The position numbers and the translations under genes were made by a program. This document shows positions 12,480-16,183 of a stretch of DNA of 16,183 nt, in pieces (positions within the stretch are counted from its first letter, which is position 1; each line of letters opens with the position of its first letter). The notes under the pieces are model-generated. The model had not been told where the DNA came from and ran no database searches. It worked only from the letters and a program-made list of their open reading frames with translations. Source of the stretch: an uncultured Oscillospiraceae bacterium (lineage in GTDB: Bacteria; Bacillota; Clostridia; Oscillospirales; Oscillospiraceae); NCBI GenBank assembly GCA_937915075.1, contig CALDMA010000153.1, forward strand, positions 1 through 16,183. The letters run 5' to 3'.

Positions 12480-14336
12480 TTAAAACTCACTTGGCGGCTT
12501 TGCGGAACCGTACAGCGTTCTGCGTTTGGTGGCGTTTGGTTTTCTCTCCTCCGGAGCAGGCGGCGGTGGATTCGGCTCGATCTGGGAGGCAGGCGCATCT
12601 GTGTGCGAAGGCGTGTAGTCAAGAATGCTGGCTGGGGCCAGTTCTTTAGACAGCGGATGGTCGGTGTAATCAAACTTTTTCAGTTTCAGAACATTATGTC
12701 CGCGGATAACGACCAGCAGTTCCTCGTTCGGGATGCGCAGCACCTCGTCTGGAGTCAGCAGCCGTCTGCGCCCCTGTCCTTCGGTCTGGCGATATTGGGG
12801 AATGACCTGCGCCACGGCGATGGTCTTGCGCACGGTCATGGTGGAGTTGATCTCCACCGACATATCACCGCTTCGCGCAGAGAAATACTCGGCGCTGACC
12901 TCATCGGTACAGCCCAACATGAGCTGCACATCCAGATTGCCGATGATTTCTGCCCACAGGTTGTTCGGATACCGATTCTGGAGCTGGCCGAGGCTCTGCA
13001 CAGCCAGCATCACATAGATCGCACGGCTGCGGATCACGCTGAGCGTGCGGGCGAAATCCGACCCGTCTGCTGCGCCGCCCAGTTTGCCCACATTGTTGAA
13101 CTCGTCGAATATGAGATTGACAGGGACTTTGCAGCGCAGTTCAGGCGTGCTGTCGGCATAGCGTACCAGTTTGATAAACAGAAACGAGAAGAAGAGCGAG
13201 GAGAGAAACGCCATCGTTGCGTCCTGATCACTGAGTATGACGAAATAAGCACATTTGCGCTTGCCGGGGGCTGTCAGATCAATATCGCTGTGGCTGATAA
13301 TGTTCCGCACTGCCTCATTCTGCAAAACCTGCAGCCGGGTGCCAAGTCCCAGGACAATACCGGAGCGCACCGTGTCACTGGCCTGCGAGAACAGATTGAA
13401 CGGTGCCCTGGCGGGATGGTCCAGCGGCAGCTTCTCAAACAGTGCCGTTAACTGCCGTTCGCTGTTCTGTGTCAGAAGCTGATAGGCGGCGGCCAAATTC
13501 TTTGTTTCCGGGCTGCGGCTCCTGTCCAGATCGATATACAGCACCAAGGCTTTCAGGAGATTGGCTTCGCCGTTGTCCCAAAAATGGTCGCCTTTGCCCT
13601 CACTGGTGTTGGAGATGATGACATTAGTCAGCACCTGCGCCAGCAGGGTGTCGCCGTTTAAGTCGGACATGCAGTTCCATGAGTCGCCGTGCCGGGGATC
13701 TACCAGGTTGAATACTTTTACCTCATACCCGTTTTTACGGAACAGCTCTGCGGTATCATTGTAGAGCTCGGCCTTCGGATCCGTAATGACCGCCGACTCT
13801 CCGCGTTTGAGTATGGTGAATAGGGCCGGACGGATTACGCCGCGGGATTTGCGGGTACCGGATGCGCCGAATACGGCGATGTGTCGGTTCAGTCTGGTGT
13901 CTTTTGGCAAGCAGACGACACTGCCGTTTTTCTCGCCCAGAATGATCCCATCTGCCTGTGATGGCGGCTTGATTTCCAGGATCTCTTTCAGTTCCTTATC
14001 CTTCATCCAGGATGCGGTGCCATAAGTCCCGTATTTGCTGCGGGTAAAGCCGCGTTCGTCGTAGTCCTTGGAACTGAATTTGTCGTGAAACCGCACATAG
14101 ACCGCGATTCCGGCTCCGATCAGCAATAGCATCCCGATGCTTTTGAGCCCCGGGATGCTGAAGGCGCTGCTCAAACATACGATTGGGTTCCAGTCTACGG
14201 TGCCGATAACTGCATGACCCGTAAGTCCTCCGGAATTCATCCACAGCTCGTAGTTTCTCTGCAGCTGCGCAAGCATACCGCCCAGATAAAGCAAGGCGGC
14301 AAAACCCAGTATGGCGGCAGCGATGATGGCTGCCAT
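12480..14336 (-). CDS. virD4: VirD4/TraG-type conjugative coupling protein (T4CP ATPase)
   Basis: Hexameric membrane ATPase that hands the relaxase-DNA complex to the mating channel. The ATG form has 618 residues. Two N-terminal membrane segments (about 3-24 and 65-82) precede the nucleotide-binding domain: Walker A GASGTRKS (157-164, with Arg where many P-loops have Gly), the family TDPKAELY segment (185-192), and Walker B VNLIFDEF (406-413) followed by NNVGKLG. A QSLGQLQNRYP segment and a Pro-rich C-terminal tail (about 570-618) follow. The ATG at 14336 has no near ribosome binding site. An AGGGGGG run is spaced correctly for an in-frame CTG at 14351, which would add LDKKR before the first membrane segment. 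The gene starts shortly after the stop of the upstream protein, so they form one operon. Confidence 0.95.
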   Translation of the reverse strand: MAAIIAAAILGFAALLYLGGMLAQLQRNYELWMNSGGLTGHAVIGTVDWNPIVCLSSAFSIPGLKSIGMLLLIGAGIAVYVRFHDKFSSKDYDERGFTRSKYGTYGTASWMKDKELKEILEIKPPSQADGIILGEKNGSVVCLPKDTRLNRHIAVFGASGTRKSRGVIRPALFTILKRGESAVITDPKAELYNDTAELFRKNGYEVKVFNLVDPRHGDSWNCMSDLNGDTLLAQVLTNVIISNTSEGKGDHFWDNGEANLLKALVLYIDLDRSRSPETKNLAAAYQLLTQNSERQLTALFEKLPLDHPARAPFNLFSQASDTVRSGIVLGLGTRLQVLQNEAVRNIISHSDIDLTAPGKRKCAYFVILSDQDATMAFLSSLFFSFLFIKLVRYADSTPELRCKVPVNLIFDEFNNVGKLGGAADGSDFARTLSVIRSRAIYVMLAVQSLGQLQNRYPNNLWAEIIGNLDVQLMLGCTDEVSAEYFSARSGDMSVEINSTMTVRKTIAVAQVIPQYRQTEGQGRRRLLTPDEVLRIPNEELLVVIRGHNVLKLKKFDYTDHPLSKELAPASILDYTPSHTDAPASQIEPNPPPPAPEERKPNATKRRTLYGSAKPPSEF

Positions 14337-14365
14337 TCGTTTCTTATCCAGAAAGTATCCCCCCT

Positions 14366-15496
14366 TTACCGCATCAGCTCCGCTTTCACAGCGGCGACGT
14401 CAATGATTTTGAGTGTGACCTGCGGCCCCAGATATGTTCTGAGGAATGGCACTTGATCCTCAAAGCAGAGTACCTCGAAGTGCTTCGCGCTTGTCTGCAC
14501 CGCCTCCCGAAAACGGATCAGCCGTGCAATATCTCCATCCAAGTGTGAGAAAATACAGGTGTTTCCGATACTGGCGTCATACTCCATGGATCCCCGATTA
14601 TAAGATCGGATATCCGGCTCGAACAGCAAGTCCAGCAGCTTTTCATTCCAGTCTGGTACGGTAAGCAATTTGAGTTGACGGATACCGCTGGCATTCATAG
14701 GCACAAAGTGGATATGCCGGTAAATGCCATCAAACCGAAGCTCCAGCCGCCGGTTTTTCTCCGACTCCAGCAGTGTGGTCAGTGCGGTGTCATAGGACAC
14801 ACCCAACAGAATGGCGGAGTCAACGCTCTGGACACCGGCATTCATGCGCGCAAGCTCTATCAGACTGTGTAGCGCTTTGAACTCTCCCATGCCGTTCCAT
14901 TTCATTGCGGCGCTGCGCGTGTTGTATACGGCATAGCAACCGCCCGGGTAGACCATGGCCCCAATGATGCGCGTGAACATTGTCTTATTCTGCTCCGCGG
15001 GATTGATTTTCTTGAAGTCCCGCGCCAGATAAAAAGCGGAGTTCTCCGGTGTTACCCGAAGGATAGCCCGATTCTGCAGATGGGGGAGCAGATAGGCTCT
15101 GGACTCAATTCCGGCTGTCAGACTCATCCCAATTGCTTCGGCGACGCGAAAGTTGCGATCCCGATGCGCCATATCTCCGGGGAAGCTGTGATTATAAAAG
15201 GTCGACATATAGTAACGGTACGCATCCGCATGGATCCATCCCAGTATGGGGAGAGCGCCCTTACAGAGGCGGATCGCTTTGGCATTCCCGGTACCGGTCA
15301 GCTGCAGCAGCTTTACCCTCACACGTTCGTCGGTATCTGGGTTGCGAAGCTCCTGCACAGAGGAAAGCCTGTTCGCCAACGATCTGAGCGTACGCTCGTT
15401 TCCCAGCAATCCAAGGGAACGAATGGGATATTCGCCAGCGAGCCCAAGCACTGTGATAAGCCGATGAATATGACTTCCGGTGCGAACGGTGAGCAT
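14366..15496 (-). CDS. Possible winged-helix replication-relaxation-like protein
   Basis: The 376-residue form begins at 15496, where CCGAGGATTGAAACA precedes ATG. A longer form from 15535 would start in the loop of an inverted repeat with only a weak ribosome binding site. The N-terminal 50 residues look like a winged helix (HRLITVLGLAGEYPIRSLGL, then ERTLRSLANRLSS). A middle region with FPGDMAHRDRNFRVAEAIGM resembles the replication-relaxation (Replic_Relax) family of plasmid and ICE proteins. The C-terminal half has no motif I know. No signal or membrane segment is seen. It directly precedes the coupling protein gene, which suggests a role in DNA processing before transfer or in regulating the operon. 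The family call is tentative; the gene itself is secure. Confidence 0.6.
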   Translation of the reverse strand: MLTVRTGSHIHRLITVLGLAGEYPIRSLGLLGNERTLRSLANRLSSVQELRNPDTDERVRVKLLQLTGTGNAKAIRLCKGALPILGWIHADAYRYYMSTFYNHSFPGDMAHRDRNFRVAEAIGMSLTAGIESRAYLLPHLQNRAILRVTPENSAFYLARDFKKINPAEQNKTMFTRIIGAMVYPGGCYAVYNTRSAAMKWNGMGEFKALHSLIELARMNAGVQSVDSAILLGVSYDTALTTLLESEKNRRLELRFDGIYRHIHFVPMNASGIRQLKLLTVPDWNEKLLDLLFEPDIRSYNRGSMEYDASIGNTCIFSHLDGDIARLIRFREAVQTSAKHFEVLCFEDQVPFLRTYLGPQVTLKIIDVAAVKAELMR

Positions 15497-15524
15497 TGTT
15501 TCAATCCTCGGAAGGTGAGAACTT

Positions 15525-15554
15525 TCCGACAACATGACTGCTCTCTTTGTCGGA
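15525..15554. promoter_or_regulatory. Inverted repeat upstream of the replication-relaxation-like gene
   Basis: TCCGACAA (15525-15532) and TTGTCGGA (15547-15554) form a perfect 8-bp inverted repeat with 14 bases between, centre-to-centre about 22 bp (two helical turns). That spacing suits a dimeric DNA-binding protein. It lies in the 155-base gap between the partial upstream gene and the next start. An AAAAAAA run at 15565-15571 lies next to it on the upstream side, but the stem that could make it a terminator is poor. Confidence 0.45.
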
Positions 15555-15651
15555 ATCCGCCCACAAAAAAAGCCCGGAAAACGCCGATTTTAACGGCACA
15601 TTCGAGCTCTTGAAAGATATGTCATTCTGATGGCACCTTTTTGCCCCGTTT

Positions 15652-16183
15652 TTACACATGTTTTTGGTGCCGTTTGGGTGCATATTCATAGAGCATCACC
15701 CCCTCATCCGGAATCAGATGCTCCAGCACCAGCCACTGGGTAAAATCCTCTGTCGGAACCACATACACCTCAGTCCGCTCCCGTGCGGAGGCCGCACTGC
15801 AATAGAAATGATTGCAGCACATCGGCGCGTCGTCATTCAGCACATACATGGCAACTGTATCGGAAACCATATTGACTTCAATGTTGTCGTGATCACGGTA
15901 CCGACGCTCCGGCCTGCCTTTGTCATACACATGGCGAAAAATGAGCACGCTTTCCGGATAGCGGATCGGATCCTTATCTTGAAAAAAGTTCTTGAGTGCC
16001 GGATACAGGATACCCCGAATGTAGTTCGCCGAACCTGTTTCCTTCTTAGGAAGCAGGAACGGCAGCCGTATGCAGAACCAGCCTTCGACCGTAAACCCGA
16101 TCTCCACCGGAACATTTTCCTCTACAATGTTATCTATGTCGAACTGCGCCTGCGGATTTCCGGTATAGGCAGGAAGCGCTCTT
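15652..16183 (-). CDS. Conserved element protein of unknown function (5' end outside the window)
   Basis: The frame is open to the window edge, with visible residues beginning RALPAYTGNPQAQFDIDNIV and ending in EYAPKRHQKHV. About 176 residues are visible. A GTG at 16107 is an in-window start candidate, but coding-like sequence continues upstream of it, so the gene is probably partial. A well-structured segment contains VLIFRHVYDKGRPERRYRDH, then NIEVNMVSDTVAMYVL, and a CCNHFYCSAA patch with His and Cys residues. No signal or membrane segment is seen. I have a weak memory of similar DUF6100-type proteins beside clostridial transfer genes but cannot confirm it. It precedes the replication-relaxation-like and coupling protein genes. 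Confidence 0.65.
   Translation of the reverse strand, partial: RALPAYTGNPQAQFDIDNIVEENVPVEIGFTVEGWFCIRLPFLLPKKETGSANYIRGILYPALKNFFQDKDPIRYPESVLIFRHVYDKGRPERRYRDHDNIEVNMVSDTVAMYVLNDDAPMCCNHFYCSAASARERTEVYVVPTEDFTQWLVLEHLIPDEGVMLYEYAPKRHQKHV

Noticed and set aside
15565..15600. Possible terminator with a seven-T tail after the partial right-end gene
   Set aside because: The best stem I can draw is only 3-4 GC pairs plus a few AT pairs with mismatches, so it is not reported as a terminator.
15570..15625. Possible promoter (TTTCAA - 17 - TAAAAT) upstream of the replication-relaxation-like gene
   Set aside because: The -35 matches the consensus at only about three positions and the gap is short; too weak to call.
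1..16183. CRISPR arrays, tRNA or rRNA genes, insertion sequences, attachment sites
   Set aside because: I saw no short regularly spaced direct repeats with unique spacers, no tRNA-like cloverleaf, no transposase or integrase frame, and no convincing att-type repeat in this window.

Overview
The window looks like part of an integrative and conjugative (or mobilizable) element from a gut-type Clostridia/Firmicutes chromosome. The evidence is a VirD4/TraG-type coupling protein, a giant Gram-positive surface adhesin with its own sortase, strong AAGGAGG-type ribosome binding sites, a RepA_N-like remnant and a DUF3268 zinc-ribbon/sigma-factor pair. A member of Oscillospiraceae or a relative is a reasonable guess, but it rests on gene content only; no rRNA or host marker is present. 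All intact genes read on the minus strand, so the transcription order runs from high to low coordinates.

Right part (16183 to 3082), main conjugation/surface operon, in transcription order: a partial conserved protein running off the edge; a possible winged-helix replication-relaxation-like protein; the type IV coupling protein; a protein with two S1 RNA-binding domains and an acidic repeated N-terminus; a 137-residue cytosolic protein; a secreted, membrane-anchored 333-residue protein; a sortase; a 1633-residue adhesin (thioester-like domain, 12 CnaB domains, terminal LPKTG-Y); and a 186-residue membrane-anchored surface protein. I infer that these deliver the element DNA to the conjugation pore and build a covalently stabilised surface fibre that could hold donor and recipient cells together.

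Middle (2985 to 1231), second operon: a consensus-like promoter (TTGACA-17-TATGCT), a leader of about 225 nt that folds into a closed multi-branch structure followed by a long intrinsic terminator, then a DUF3268 zinc-ribbon protein, a sigma-70 family factor and a short type I signal peptidase. The leader has the layout of a cis-regulatory RNA; I recall a published candidate called the DUF3268 RNA motif and this may be an example.

Left part (1246 to 1): two decayed plus-strand fragments (a small Cys-rich ORF with a frameshift, and a RepA_N-like N-terminal piece that runs into the signal peptidase gene), then a dinJ-yafQ toxin-antitoxin operon with its own promoter and terminator, and the last codons of an unknown plus-strand gene.

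The most notable global pattern is that intrinsic terminators or strong hairpins sit directly upstream of the Shine-Dalgarno sequence of gene after gene inside the two main operons, leaving no room for new promoters. This suggests regulated readthrough. The adhesin itself has two oddities: Lys where the thioester-forming Gln is expected, and a sortase motif at the extreme C-terminus with no membrane segment after it.
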